A stretch of DNA of 49,306 bases from Bacillus sp. V2I10 (GTDB lineage: Bacteria; Bacillota; Bacilli; Bacillales; Bacillaceae), in assembly GCF_030817055.1 (NCBI RefSeq), contig NZ_JAUSYV010000003.1:1-49306 (forward strand), in the 5' to 3' direction. A program made the position numbers and the translations under genes. The notes beneath the pieces were generated by a model that worked only from the letters and a program-made list of their open reading frames with translations, had not been told where the DNA came from and did no database searches. Positions 33,343-41,578 of this stretch are shown piece after piece. Numbering within the stretch: the first letter of the stretch is position 1; every line of letters starts with the position of its first letter.

Positions 33343-33611
33343 ACTTTTTCTCCTTTTTTAAAAAATAATTAATAATAAAATTCTATTCAGCATTAGGCTA
33401 CGCTATCACTATTCGCTCGGAGGACCATCATGTGTAATAACAATAAAGTCATTAGAAAATTTGTTATTCAAGTCTTATGTGAGTAACGGTCTCTCTTCTC
33501 ATCACAAAGTTGTTTAACTTTTACGTTGTCACCAAGACTTTTGACGCTTATTTAAGAAAACAAGAGGATGACTCAAAAGGGTAAAAAAGCATCCTTTTTG
33601 AGTTATCCTTA
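33343..33611. other. Gene-free stretch
   Basis: AT-rich, with no reading frame or clear repeat; ends at a long terminator. Confidence 0.4.
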
Positions 33612-33671
33612 TGAAAGGCCCCGTTATGAAAATCCAGTAAAATCAAAGGATTTCGTAACGGGGCCTTTCAT
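33612..33671. terminator. Long hairpin terminator
   Basis: TGAAAGGCCCCGTTA pairs with a TAACGGGGCCTTTCA arm; inner AAATCC/GGATTT also pairs. Confidence 0.8.
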
Positions 33672-33743
33672 TAAACATCATTTTTACGATCTATTTCGAG
33701 ACTTATGGGACAACCTCTTGTGCTGGTAAATATAAATTTCAAC

Positions 33744-34148
33744 CTATCCGACCCGTTTACCATCCCATGTTATGCTCGGTGTAGCTTACCCATAACCTAA
33801 AGCGCCATTCCAGCCAGTCAAATCAGGGTTAAACTTAAATTCGACCCTTCCTCCCGCGTGACCAGTTGTAAACCATCTACCTTCCAAAATCCATCGTCCC
33901 TCTCTAGATGTAAGGGTGCCTTCAATTGTACCTCCTGGTTGTGGGAATGTCCCAGTAATAACAGTTCCAGTCTGTTTTAATGTCACTCTTCCGAAAGTTG
34001 TATCATATTCTCCGGCAACATTTGGCAGAGGGCTGAGGTTGAGCTTGGCAAACTCCCTTAACAACTGGAGTCTGACAAAAGAAAACGTCTGCTGAATAAA
34101 CAACCACACGTGTAATATATGGAATAATTTGTTCGTTTGATCCTCCAA
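33744..34148 (-). pseudogene. Decayed barrel domain of the mosaic family
   Basis: Residues PNVAGEYDTTFGRVTLKQTG to TGWNGALGYG closely match member 1, but a GAA codon there is TAA here (stop at 33786), while the final ITWDGKR...G codons persist beyond it to 33744. The N-terminal part is replaced by an unrelated 40-codon stretch. A broken copy. Confidence 0.8.
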
Positions 34149-34245
34149 TGCCGAGTACCCTCAAGGATATTTAATACTAAGGTAGGCCATTAATTCTTCT
34201 AATTGTTAAATGTTAAGTAGTTATTATCCATAAAGGTGTAGGTGT

Positions 34246-34273
34246 ACTACCGATAATACTCATTATGTTGCTT
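34246..34273 (+). other. dif-like Xer recombination site S3 (degenerate right arm)
   Basis: Left arm ACTACCGATAA, spacer TACTCA, right arm TTATGTTGCTT. Spacer identical to that of S6. Confidence 0.65.
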
Positions 34274-34350
34274 TCGTCTCTTGCTGTACTAATGCCACCA
34301 TAGTTGAACAAGAGCCTTTTATAGCTACTAAACGTTCTCCACAATCAAAA

Positions 34351-34737
34351 GTGAGGTTTGTTCAATTGATTCAAGATAATTGGAATTATGCTTTGGAAAC
34401 TGGTTTTTTCACTGATGAAGAAATGTTATTTTTATTACGTATTCAACGCTTTTTGCAGTTTAAAAGTAATTGCATTGTTGATGATATACATTCGCGAAGT
34501 GCCGTTCCTATGACACAAAAAGCAATAGCTGAAAGGCTAAGAACTAGCTCTCCAAAGATTAGTAGAATTGTAAATGATCTTGTTGAAAAAGGTGTTATTG
34601 TTAAAGCACAAGGTCAAAAAATAGAAGGAAATAACGCTCGTACATACGCTTTATTTATTAATCCTAATATTATTTATAGTGGTGAACGTGATAACGTAGA
34701 AACCTTATTTAAATGTAGGCAAATGTCTAGTCCCTAG
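34351..34737 (+). CDS. RepL-like winged-helix protein, 5' end probably replaced
   Basis: 128 residues from a GTG at 34351; the frame remains open upstream through dif-like site S3 to a stop near 34231 without any ATG or ribosome site. The winged helix is AVPMTQKAIAERLRTSSPKI (about 50-69) with ARTYALFINPNIIYSG at the end, which resembles Firmicute RepL-type plasmid proteins. In-frame residues before the GTG (EQEPFIATKRSPQSK) look genuine, so the original start was probably lost by recombination at S3. It may be inactive. Confidence 0.55.
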   Translation: MRFVQLIQDNWNYALETGFFTDEEMLFLLRIQRFLQFKSNCIVDDIHSRSAVPMTQKAIAERLRTSSPKISRIVNDLVEKGVIVKAQGQKIEGNNARTYALFINPNIIYSGERDNVETLFKCRQMSSP

Positions 34738-34804
34738 GACATTCGTGGAACATAGTATAAGACTGAATGAATGTAATTACTAACAAGAAAGGGGGCGGGG
34801 GGAA

Positions 34805-35383
34805 ATGAATCATTTATATCCTTACCACATGTCTTATTATCAACCGCAACATGTCAGCCAGTTTCCGCAATACCCACAGTCTGAGATATGGGCCAGAAAC
34901 TGTAGAGAACGCCTCGCCAGATGCAGAGCGGAATTAGAAAGATGTAACAGAGCGTTGGATCAATTGGCGGGATTTTTGCGAGAAGGTTTTGAGCTGCTTC
35001 AGGCATATCGAGCTGCGTTAGTAATTATAAAAGAAAGACGTCCGGAGGCTGCCGAAGATGTACAAGGTGATATTCATGCCATCGATGCCTTGTTAAGTAA
35101 ACCGTTTCAGGCAATGCACATCCAGCACTTTGGAGGTCCGTTTATAGGATCCTGTGAACAAAAGTTCTTGCAATGTCAGCAAAATTTTAACTTCTGCCAG
35201 CAAAGTGTTACCACAATTCGGGAACAATTCTTAAACCCAATGGTTTATAGGCTGAGATCAGCTCAAGTAATTACCAAATTATTTGAGGAAGAGATTCCCA
35301 AACCTGACGCTGACAAGCTAAAACGTCGCGCTGTCGAAGTTGCGAAAAGACTTCAGAAAATTATGAACCTTCTGAATATTTAG
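34805..35383 (+). CDS. Cysteine-bearing helical protein, unknown
   Basis: 192 residues after GGGGCGGGGGGAA. The N-terminus is rich in tyrosine, proline, histidine and glutamine (YPYHMSYYQPQHVSQFPQYP), as in some spore-coat proteins. The rest is helical with paired cysteines spaced seven or so residues apart (NCRERLARCRAELERCNRAL; CEQKFLQCQQNFNFCQQS), suggesting cysteine ladders on helices that cross-link. A coat or exosporium protein is possible; not recognised. It shares a dif-bounded module with the winged-helix gene. Confidence 0.65.
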   Translation: MNHLYPYHMSYYQPQHVSQFPQYPQSEIWARNCRERLARCRAELERCNRALDQLAGFLREGFELLQAYRAALVIIKERRPEAAEDVQGDIHAIDALLSKPFQAMHIQHFGGPFIGSCEQKFLQCQQNFNFCQQSVTTIREQFLNPMVYRLRSAQVITKLFEEEIPKPDADKLKRRAVEVAKRLQKIMNLLNI

Positions 35384-35403
35384 CTATCCATTCTTTAGAG
35401 GCT

Positions 35404-35448
35404 AATCCATTCTTTAGAGACTGAACCCTCCTAAGAATGGATTTTTTT
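35404..35448 (+). terminator. Terminator after 34805-35383 gene
   Basis: AATCCATTCTT and AAGAATGGATT pair around an 18-base loop, followed by a T-run. Confidence 0.8.
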
Positions 35449-35684
35449 ATGTTCTTAATTTTCATATGAATCTGACCTACGCAGAATCAAAATGGAAATC
35501 GAAACTGTTACAAGTAATTTGGCAGTAAACATCTAGGCCCTGCTTGGGGGCTATCTCGTTAGAATTGTTATGATCTCTTTTTGCTAATGTCCTTCAGATC
35601 CTGTTCTGAAGGACGTTTTTATAAGCTGCACCGCCTTGCTTTACATAAATTAAACATAGCTAATAAGATCATGTTAACTAAATA

Positions 35685-35712
35685 ACTACCGATAACATCG
35701 CTTATGTAAACT
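35685..35712 (+). other. dif-like Xer recombination site S4
   Basis: Left arm ACTACCGATAA, spacer CATCGC, right arm TTATGTAAACT (exact B. subtilis dif right arm). Confidence 0.8.
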
Positions 35713-35785
35713 TACTTGAAGGTCATACGCATTTCACATTGAATAATACATATATGAGTTTGAGTGAAATGAGGGTGAACAATCT

Positions 35786-36373
35786 ATGAGTGTAGATCAA
35801 AAAGCATCCATACGAAGCATTTTAGAAGTATTGACACAAGAAGGAGTAAAGACAGGAGATGTAGCTAAACAAATACCTGGCATAAGTGAAAAACCATTTA
35901 GAAACGCATTAAAAGAGGCTGGATATGAATTTAGAAACTCTGGTCAAAAAGGTTGGTTTTTTATTGGAGAAGGTGAAGAACCCCTTGATAAAAGTATTTT
36001 TGATTATGTGAAAAATAATTCACCTAAAGTTCATACACCTTTCACACAAAGTAAGAAGAAGTTCACAGAGAGTAATAAGGAATTCACAAATCATTCATCT
36101 ATTGTTCATGAGCAGTTCACCCAAGATGAAATCCATATGATTAAGGAAATGATTAAATCGTGGCAAGAGGTTACCTCAACTACACAAACCGATGATCCAA
36201 GTCTTTATGACCGCGTCAAACAGTTGCCACAAAGCGATAAAACAAGAAAGACTATTGTTATTGATCGTGTCATTGGTAAACGTTTAGATGAGTTTTGTGA
36301 AGCTGAGAGGATCAATAAGTCTGATGTGTTGCATTTAGCATTAGCCGACTTTCTAGAAAAGTATGAAAAGTGA
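35786..36373 (+). CDS. Ribbon-helix-helix regulator with N-terminal HTH-like domain
   Basis: 195 residues. The first 60 (SIRSILEVLTQEGVKTGDVAKQ; FRNALKEAGYEFRN) resemble a small helix-turn-helix. A polar linker follows, and the C-terminal 45 residues (TRKTIVIDRVIGKRLDEF; INKSDVLHLALADFLEKY) form a ribbon-helix-helix. The start has GAGGGTGAAC upstream. It is the only gene between dif-like sites S4 and S5. Likely a DNA-binding regulator, perhaps of plasmid maintenance. A terminator abuts S5. Confidence 0.75.
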   Translation: MSVDQKASIRSILEVLTQEGVKTGDVAKQIPGISEKPFRNALKEAGYEFRNSGQKGWFFIGEGEEPLDKSIFDYVKNNSPKVHTPFTQSKKKFTESNKEFTNHSSIVHEQFTQDEIHMIKEMIKSWQEVTSTTQTDDPSLYDRVKQLPQSDKTRKTIVIDRVIGKRLDEFCEAERINKSDVLHLALADFLEKYEK

Positions 36374-36381
36374 CCAAAGAA

Positions 36382-36420
36382 AAAAAGGATTGGGTACCTC
36401 TTAGATACCCAATCCTTTTT
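36382..36420. terminator. Terminator abutting dif-like site S5
   Basis: AAAAAGGATTGGGTA (36382-36396) pairs with 36406-36420; the next base begins the dif-like site. Confidence 0.85.
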
Positions 36421-36448
36421 GTTGCCGATAATTAGAATTATGTTAACT
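36421..36448 (+). other. dif-like Xer recombination site S5
   Basis: Left arm GTTGCCGATAA, spacer TTAGAA, right arm TTATGTTAACT. The following AGATTTGTATA is shared with S1 and S2. Confidence 0.8.
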
Positions 36449-36593
36449 AGATTTGTATATAGTATTCATGGACCACTTAAAATACATTAGAGAGCCAAAT
36501 AAACGCCCCTGTCAACGGTAAATGTCTGACTGAAACGGAGTGGAAGGAATTTAAGGAGTTGACAGGTTTACTACACCCAAACCCTCTTGGCAT

Positions 36594-36735
36594 TGAACAA
36601 ACCACGTTTGTTCCTGCCTCCCGGCGAGGGAGCCCCTCAAGGATTGAGGGGTTGGGGAGTTCGATAAAGGGAGTCTGGGGAAAAGTTTCCCAGTGGGTTT
36701 GGGCAAAGCCCAAGGTTTAGGGGGATTGTTCGGGT
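36594..36735 (+). repeat. Structured repeat element, copy 1
   Basis: About 140 bases, roughly 80 percent identical to 42990-43125. Hairpins: GAACAAAC/GTTTGTTC (36594-36612), CTCCC/GGGAG (about 36619), CCCCTCAA-GGA-TTGAGGGG (36633-36651), CTGGGGAA/TTTCCCAG (36675-36693) and TTGGGC-AAA-GCCCAA (36699-36713). A frame runs through it (FVPASRRGSPSRIEG...), open from 36481 without a start. It could be a structured RNA, a DNA site or the tail of a gene. Confidence 0.7.
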
Positions 36736-37293
36736 ACAACATCGATTGGCAGCTGTACCAGGGGTACCACCAGCAAAACGCGGATTTACAACGTTAAGGA
36801 AATACAAATATAAAAAGCCTAATTTCTCGGGTGTTATAAGTGAGAAATTAGGCTTTAGTTACTTCAGAAAAGCGCCCTTTAATTGAAAATCGTACAACAA
36901 TAATTTAGTTTGGATGAATTTTGAAAATCTCCTTCTTTGATTCTAAATCGTGCTTTATTCTTTCTCCTAAAGGACTTTGTATTCCTCTTTTACATTCTTC
37001 AGTCGAGCAACTTCATCAATTAAATCAGACGCTACACTTAAGATATTTTCAATAACAATTAATAGATTTTCGCTTTAATCCAAGATAAGATCTTTCTATT
37101 TTTTGACGGCAACCATCTTATAATAAAGATCTAACTAGCATTATATTCGACATGGGGGTGCTTCCTTTGCAGAGAAAGTGCCCTTTTTTATTTAATTAGT
37201 TTGGACTTGCTATCGTTCATTCAGATTACCCCTTGTTCTTTTGCCGATAAGTTAGCGGTTTAGTCCAATTGTGATTATGTTAAGAGATAATGG

Positions 37294-37335
37294 TAAAAAA
37301 AGGGCATTATTCCTTGGAGTAATGGCCTTTTTATC
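37294..37335 (-). terminator. Terminator of tetR gene
   Basis: AAAAAGG-CCATTA type stem (AAAAAAAGGGCATTA with TAATGGCCTTTTT) just beyond the TetR gene stop. Confidence 0.7.
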
Positions 37336-37353
37336 TTAGAATAGATTGTCTTA

Positions 37354-38028
37354 TTACAGATCACGGGTAATTTTTTGAGCCATATAATCAATTTTCTGTA
37401 TTACATCTGAATCGTTTGTGACTTCCAGTTTTTCAGCTTTAAATAGTTGGAGCTTAATCAACTTATAGAAATCTAAGAGCACTTGGTTAAGTGTCATATG
37501 ATGCAGCATTAAAAATTTCATATCTAGCATTGCTCGAACTAATACATCTTCTTGTAAAAAAATAAGTCGTTCATTGACATCATTAAATATACCTTTCTCT
37601 TTTCCTTCTTGATAAAATGCTGAAATTTGATCTTCACGTCTTTTCATTGCTTCTTTTAAAGAGTTGTATAGATCTGGGTACATGACTTTCAGTTCATCTA
37701 AGAAAGTATCAGAAATGTACGCCGCAAGTAAAATAGCTTGTTCAAATAGTTCTCGAAACTTAGTATCAAAAGATTGTACGGTATCAAGAGATTGTACAGT
37801 TAATTCATTGATGTATTGGACAAAACTATTTACGACACCTTCAATAATTTCTTCTTTCGAAGCGAAGTATTTGTACATTGTAGCTTTGCTTACATCCATA
37901 TATTTTGCAATTTCATCCATTCGCAATGTTTGAAATCCTTTTTTTCGTATAGTAGGAATTAGTTTAATAAGTAATTTACTCCTCATCTCATCTTGAGGAC
38001 TTTTAGCGTTGTCTTGGTTAGTATTCAT
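37354..38028 (-). CDS. TetR family repressor
   Basis: 224 residues. The N-terminal HTH is FQTLRMDEIAKYMDVSKATM (about 33-52) followed by YKYFASKEEIIEGVV, the classical TetR tail of the DNA-binding domain. The C-terminal ligand domain has no recognisable subtype. Divergent from the aldo/keto reductase gene, with an exact 13-bp inverted pair in the gap, so it probably represses that gene and itself until an aldehyde-type inducer binds. GGGGGC precedes the ATG. Confidence 0.88.
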   Translation of the reverse strand: MNTNQDNAKSPQDEMRSKLLIKLIPTIRKKGFQTLRMDEIAKYMDVSKATMYKYFASKEEIIEGVVNSFVQYINELTVQSLDTVQSFDTKFRELFEQAILLAAYISDTFLDELKVMYPDLYNSLKEAMKRREDQISAFYQEGKEKGIFNDVNERLIFLQEDVLVRAMLDMKFLMLHHMTLNQVLLDFYKLIKLQLFKAEKLEVTNDSDVIQKIDYMAQKITRDL

Positions 38029-38078
38029 AGCTTTGCCCCCTTAACTTTAACTTTTATTATTATACATAAAAACAAAAT

Positions 38079-38141
38079 AAAAATATACAAAAAATACTAA
38101 ATGGACTATTTTTACCTTTTTTGTTTACTTTGTATATTTTT
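38079..38141. promoter_or_regulatory. Operator pair between tetR and reductase genes
   Basis: AAAAATATACAAA (38079-38091) and its exact inverse TTTGTATATTTTT (38129-38141). A TTTACT -35 and TATGCT -10 for the reductase overlap the right site, 17 to 18 bases apart. Confidence 0.6.
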
Positions 38142-38227
38142 ATATGCTATGCTTATCACGAAATTACTAGTTGAAGCAGAGATAACAAGATACAAGTTAA
38201 AATTAGATTATACAAGGAGGAATTTTC

Positions 38228-39223
38228 ATGAAACATCGTGATTTAGGAAAGCAAGGTCTGAACGTATCAACGATAGGTTTAGGAACTATGGGGATGTCTA
38301 TGGCGTACGGCCCCCCATCAGATGAGGAAGAGGGAATTAAGACCATTCAGCATGCCTATGAGCTAGGGGTGAACTTTTTTGATACGGCTGAGCTGTACGG
38401 GTACGGTCACGGGCACAATGAGAAATTAGTTGGAAGCGCGGTTAAGGGTTTCCGCGAAAACGTAGTGCTGGCTACTAAATTTGGGTTTGATATGACTGTT
38501 GAGCCACTCGGCTCACGTTTCAACAGTCATCCGGATAACATTCGTAAGGTAGCAGAAAATAGTCTGCGTTATCTACAGACCGACTACATCGACGTTTTCT
38601 ACCAACATATCCTTGATCCTAACATTCCAATAGAGGAAGTCGCCGGGACCGTTGGAGAACTCATCAAGGAGGGTAAGGTAAAGTACTTTGGATTGAGTAA
38701 TGTAGGTCCTGAAACGATTCGACGCGCTCACGCTGTGACTCCAGTCTCTGTACTCCAGAGTGAGTACTCAATATTCGAACGTGAGGTTGAGGAGAAAACA
38801 TTACCATTGTTGAGAGAACTTGGTATTGGTCTAGTCCCATACGCTCCTCTTGGCCGTGGGTTCCTGACGGACGCTGTAAAGCCTGCTGAGGAATATGCTG
38901 AGGACGACTTCCGTCGTATTGACGAACGTTGGAAGGGAGAGAACTTCATTTACAACCTGCGTGCAACAGAGCAACTGAAGGAAATGGCAGCAGATAAGGA
39001 TATCACCGTCGCCCAGTTGGCTCTTGCTTGGCTTCTTACCCAGGGAGAAGATATTGTCCCAATCCCAGGTTCACGTAGTATGACACGTGTGAAGCAGAAC
39101 ATTGGTGCCGCAAATGTCAAACTCGCGCAGGCTGACCTTAATCGTATTAATGAGATTATTCCGCACGGAGCAGCAGGGGGCAGATATCCGGCCGAAATAA
39201 TTAACAATTACACAAGTGATTGA
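38228..39223 (+). CDS. Aldo/keto reductase
   Basis: 331-residue NADPH-dependent reductase. The catalytic tetrad is visible: Asp and Tyr in NFFDTAELYGYG (about 50), Lys in LATKFGFD (about 83) and His in VFYQHILDP (about 119). The cofactor end VPIPGSRSMTRVKQNIGA (about 279) is the usual phosphate-binding loop. Close in style to the YakC/AKR13-like enzymes that detoxify aldehydes. The gene is richer in GC than its surroundings, consistent with recent capture. AAGGAGG precedes the start; a long hairpin ends it. Confidence 0.92.
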   Translation: MKHRDLGKQGLNVSTIGLGTMGMSMAYGPPSDEEEGIKTIQHAYELGVNFFDTAELYGYGHGHNEKLVGSAVKGFRENVVLATKFGFDMTVEPLGSRFNSHPDNIRKVAENSLRYLQTDYIDVFYQHILDPNIPIEEVAGTVGELIKEGKVKYFGLSNVGPETIRRAHAVTPVSVLQSEYSIFEREVEEKTLPLLRELGIGLVPYAPLGRGFLTDAVKPAEEYAEDDFRRIDERWKGENFIYNLRATEQLKEMAADKDITVAQLALAWLLTQGEDIVPIPGSRSMTRVKQNIGAANVKLAQADLNRINEIIPHGAAGGRYPAEIINNYTSD

Positions 39224-39275
39224 TACATCTGAATAGCCAGCCGTAATATCAATTTGCATATATGATGTAAAACAC

Positions 39276-39319
39276 GAATAGGTCACCTTATAACCTGTAG
39301 GTTATGAGGTGACCTATTC
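39276..39319 (+). terminator. Terminator of reductase gene
   Basis: 20-base arms beginning GAATAGGTCACC pair around TGTA. Confidence 0.85.
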
Positions 39320-39612
39320 TACTATTAGCTAGAAGCACTATTAATCAACTTTAAGTTGATTCTAATTGCCTTAAGATATTTTACAATTTCAAAGTGAATA
39401 ATTATCTATATTTTACGAAGAGTTCAAAGGAATGGGTGTATTTAGATACAGGTGAAAATGCTACTGCATGGATTATTGGTAACAATTATGTAAATGCTCC
39501 TGCTTTTGCAATATCTGTTGTATAGCATTCTGGTAGACGTTGTCTCGGCAAATCATAATATCTGTTATACCCTTAGCGTGGTGGAAATCGGCTATTTTTG
39601 TATCCAAATCCC
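39320..39612. other. Gene-free end of cassette C
   Basis: AT-rich; one short frame fragment (about 39420-39525, SKEWVYLDTGENATAWIIGNNYV) suggests a remnant but has no start or ribosome site. Confidence 0.35.
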
Positions 39613-39725
39613 CTTAACGTTGTAAATCCGCGTTTCGCTAGCGGTACCCCTACCAGGTTAAAAATCGTTCGTCTTTTCGGCAATTCAGGAATCATGGCCA
39701 AAAAATTTCGTTCGTGATTTTAATC

Positions 39726-39937
39726 TCATTCCTTGGATTTTACTTCGACAATTTGAAAAAAATCGAGGTTTATTGTTATATCTAATTCATCTTGAATTTG
39801 GATTGTTTTAAGGATGGGATCAACTTTCGTTACAATACCAACTCTTGAGGTAAAAAAACCACCTTTCCATGTTATGATCTCCAGCAAATAGTTATTTTCT
39901 AAGCTACTTATAATCAGTTGTTCCATTTCTTCTATTT
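39726..39937 (-). pseudogene. YolD-like protein, 5' truncated by miniature element B
   Basis: C-terminal part (EEMEQLIISSLENNYLLEII; KVDPILKTIQIQDELDITINLDFFQIVEV) matches the YolD-like fold. The 5' end is cut at 39937 where the 237-bp element begins, and a few codons read into the element end. YolD genes usually pair with a UV-resistance polymerase; none is here. Confidence 0.7.
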
Positions 39938-40174
39938 GGGGTACCGCCAGCAAAACGCGGTAAACGTACGCTAAGAGTTATGTTGCGTTAGATTTGTACC
40001 TTAAAGATTAAATTATGTTGCATAAGGGTGTTATCAGCAGCAAAAAAAGCTGTTTAATACAACACAATTTAATTTATGCTGTATTGACGATATGAGATTA
40101 ACGTACAAAGAACCTTTATTTTAAGGGTCATTCAACCTTAGCGTACGAAATACGCGTTTTGCTGGCTGGACCCC
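39938..40174. mobile_element. 237-bp empty Tn3-type miniature element, copy B
   Basis: Inverted, seemingly identical copy of 23302-23538. Ends 39938-39975 and 40137-40174. It separates a truncated YolD-like gene from a truncated IS3 element; flanks TATTT and TTTTA do not match, so DNA next to it was deleted or exchanged. Confidence 0.9.
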
Positions 40175-40850
40175 TTTTAATAGTTGGTTATATCTTATTG
40201 AGGTGTACTGGAATCCTTGATCGCTATGCAATAGGAGTCCTTTGACATCTCTTTTTTTTATGGCTGATTTTAAAGTGTCAGCTACTAGTTTAAGATCATT
40301 TCTTTCACTTATCTTATACGAAACAACCTCATTATTGTAAAGGTCCAATATTGTAGATAAATAGATTTTCTTTCCATTAAATTTGAGACAGGTTATATCT
40401 GTCACCCATTTTTCATTTGGGCGTGTAGCTGAAAATTCTCTGTTTAAATAGTTATCTGAGACGACACATTTTTCTTTACGTCCAAAGTGCCTCCACTCTT
40501 TTTTCGTATTTTTGCTTGAATTCCATATCTCTTCATTAAACGATAAATTCTTTTATGATTAACTCTTAGACCGTAGGTCTTTTTTAACCAAGTTTTGATT
40601 CTTGGATAACCATAACTCCAATTAATATCAGGATCTTGTTGGCATTTAATAATTTTTGTTACAATTGATTGATCTTCCAGCTCTTTTTTTGAAGGGTTAT
40701 TTTGGCGTTTAAACCATTTATAATAACCACTCTTTGAAACACCTGCTATTTTACATAAGGTGATGATACTAAATTGTTTTTTAAGTTCATGGATTATTCT
40801 ATATACTAACGATTTTTCTTTTCTTTTAACATCCCCCTTTTCGCAGCTAA
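40175..40850 (-). pseudogene. IS3-family orfB transposase, frameshifted and truncated
   Basis: Translation SLVYRIIHELKKQFSIITLC... is the IS3 HTH_21 region; WVTDITCL and LLHSDQGFQYTS carry the first two acidic residues of the DDE catalytic core. A one-base deletion in an A-run near 40500 shifts the frame, and the 3' end with the third acidic residue is cut by miniature element B. It would be made by frameshifting from orfA at an A4G5 run near 40840. Inactive. Confidence 0.85.
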
Positions 40851-41132
40851 GAGCTTTTTTAGAAAGGCATTTTCTGCTTCTAATCGATTTATTTTTTCTG
40901 CCTCACTTTCATAATCTTTGTTAGGTCTACCTTTAAACTGGCTACGTGATGTTCCTCTTTTTTCCTCTAAGCCTTGAACTCCTTCACTTTTATAATGAGA
41001 TATCCATCTTTGGATAGTTGTATATCCTATACCCAACTCTTTAGAAATTGATCTAATCCCCATATCATTTATGTACAAATTAATTGCTTTTAATTTAATC
41101 TCTTTTGTATAAGTCTTTCTAATTTTCCCCAT
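40806..41132 (-). CDS. IS3-family orfA (HTH) protein
   Basis: 108 residues: HTH (IKLKAINLYINDMGIRSISK; LGIGYTTIQRWISHYK, about 11-48) and a leucine-zipper tail (EAEKINRLEAENAFLKKLLA) as in orfA of IS150/IS3-type elements. Intact, but the partner orfB is broken, so the element cannot move by itself. The outer end of the IS probably lies near 41200. Confidence 0.85.
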   Translation of the reverse strand: MGKIRKTYTKEIKLKAINLYINDMGIRSISKELGIGYTTIQRWISHYKSEGVQGLEEKRGTSRSQFKGRPNKDYESEAEKINRLEAENAFLKKLLAAKRGMLKEKKNR

Positions 41133-41219
41133 GAAAAAATCCCCTCCAAAATAAACAGTACAAACCTTTCTTTTTACTGTCTACTATAAGGGGATAATAT
41201 CACTGGAAGATCCTTTTTT

Positions 41220-41247
41220 AGTACCGATAATACTCATTACGTAAACT
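41220..41247 (+). other. dif-like Xer recombination site S6
   Basis: Left arm AGTACCGATAA, spacer TACTCA, right arm TTACGTAAACT (one change from B. subtilis dif right arm). Confidence 0.7.
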
Positions 41248-41297
41248 ACATTGCGATCCATCAAGACGGCTTTTTTAGGCTTTATACATTAAATCAA

Positions 41298-41335
41298 AAA
41301 ACACCTTGCTTAACTGAAAGCTAGGTGTTTTTTGT
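41298..41335 (-). terminator. Terminator after YjcZ-like gene
   Basis: AAAACACCT and AGGTGTTTT pair around a loop, with A and T runs on either side. Confidence 0.7.
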
Positions 41336-41349
41336 AAATCTAAACGGTT

Positions 41350-41454
41350 TTAGTAGTGGTCCTTCTTGAAAGAAACACCTACAATAATTAACAATACAAA
41401 TAGGACGACAATTAACGCGAAATTGTTGTCTTTTCTGCAACCATAATCACTCAT
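41350..41454 (-). CDS. YjcZ family small sporulation protein
   Basis: 34 residues: MSDYGCRKDNNFALIVVLFV then LLIIVGVSF and a charged end. A short glycine/cysteine start and a single membrane helix FALIVVLFVLLIIVG are the hallmark of YjcZ-type proteins made during Bacillus sporulation. GGGGGGAGG lies eight bases before the ATG. Between dif-like site S6 and cassette D. Confidence 0.85.
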   Translation of the reverse strand: MSDYGCRKDNNFALIVVLFVLLIIVGVSFKKDHY

Positions 41455-41578
41455 TTAAGATTCCTCCCCCCCATATAACCTACTACCAAATTATGCGGAA
41501 AGGTTGAGAGTGATTGGACAGACACATGGGTATTCAATGATTTTCACAAAAAAGTAACAGCATATGTCCAGATATATA

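Larger units (their letters stand above)
36761..39650. mobile_element. Transposase-less Tn3-type cassette C (TetR + aldo/keto reductase cargo)
   Basis: 2890 bp with 38-bp ends at 36761-36798 (GGGGTACCACCAGC...AACGTTAAG) and 39613-39650 (inverted). The duplication TACCA stands at 36756-36760 and 39651-39655. No transposase inside. The gene-free part 36799-37353 has a hairpin (AAGCCTAATTTCTC and inverse, about 36816-36856), one intergenic-repeat word and a split dif-like word near 37240. Confidence 0.92.

Noticed and set aside
37236..37281. A seventh dif-like word in cassette C: left arm TTTGCCGATAA and right arm TTATGTTAAGA
   Set aside because: The two arms are 24 bases apart instead of six, so it cannot be a working Xer site; it may be a site with an 18-base insertion.
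39778..39953. YolD-like frame as an intact gene from 39953
   Set aside because: Its first codons lie inside the terminal repeat of miniature element B, so the real 5' end is missing.
23297..40179. Restoring target duplications of the two 237-bp elements by assuming one inversion between them
   Set aside because: After swapping the inner flanks the 5-mers (AATTT with AAATA, ATGTA with TTTTA) still do not match, so a single inversion does not explain the missing duplications.
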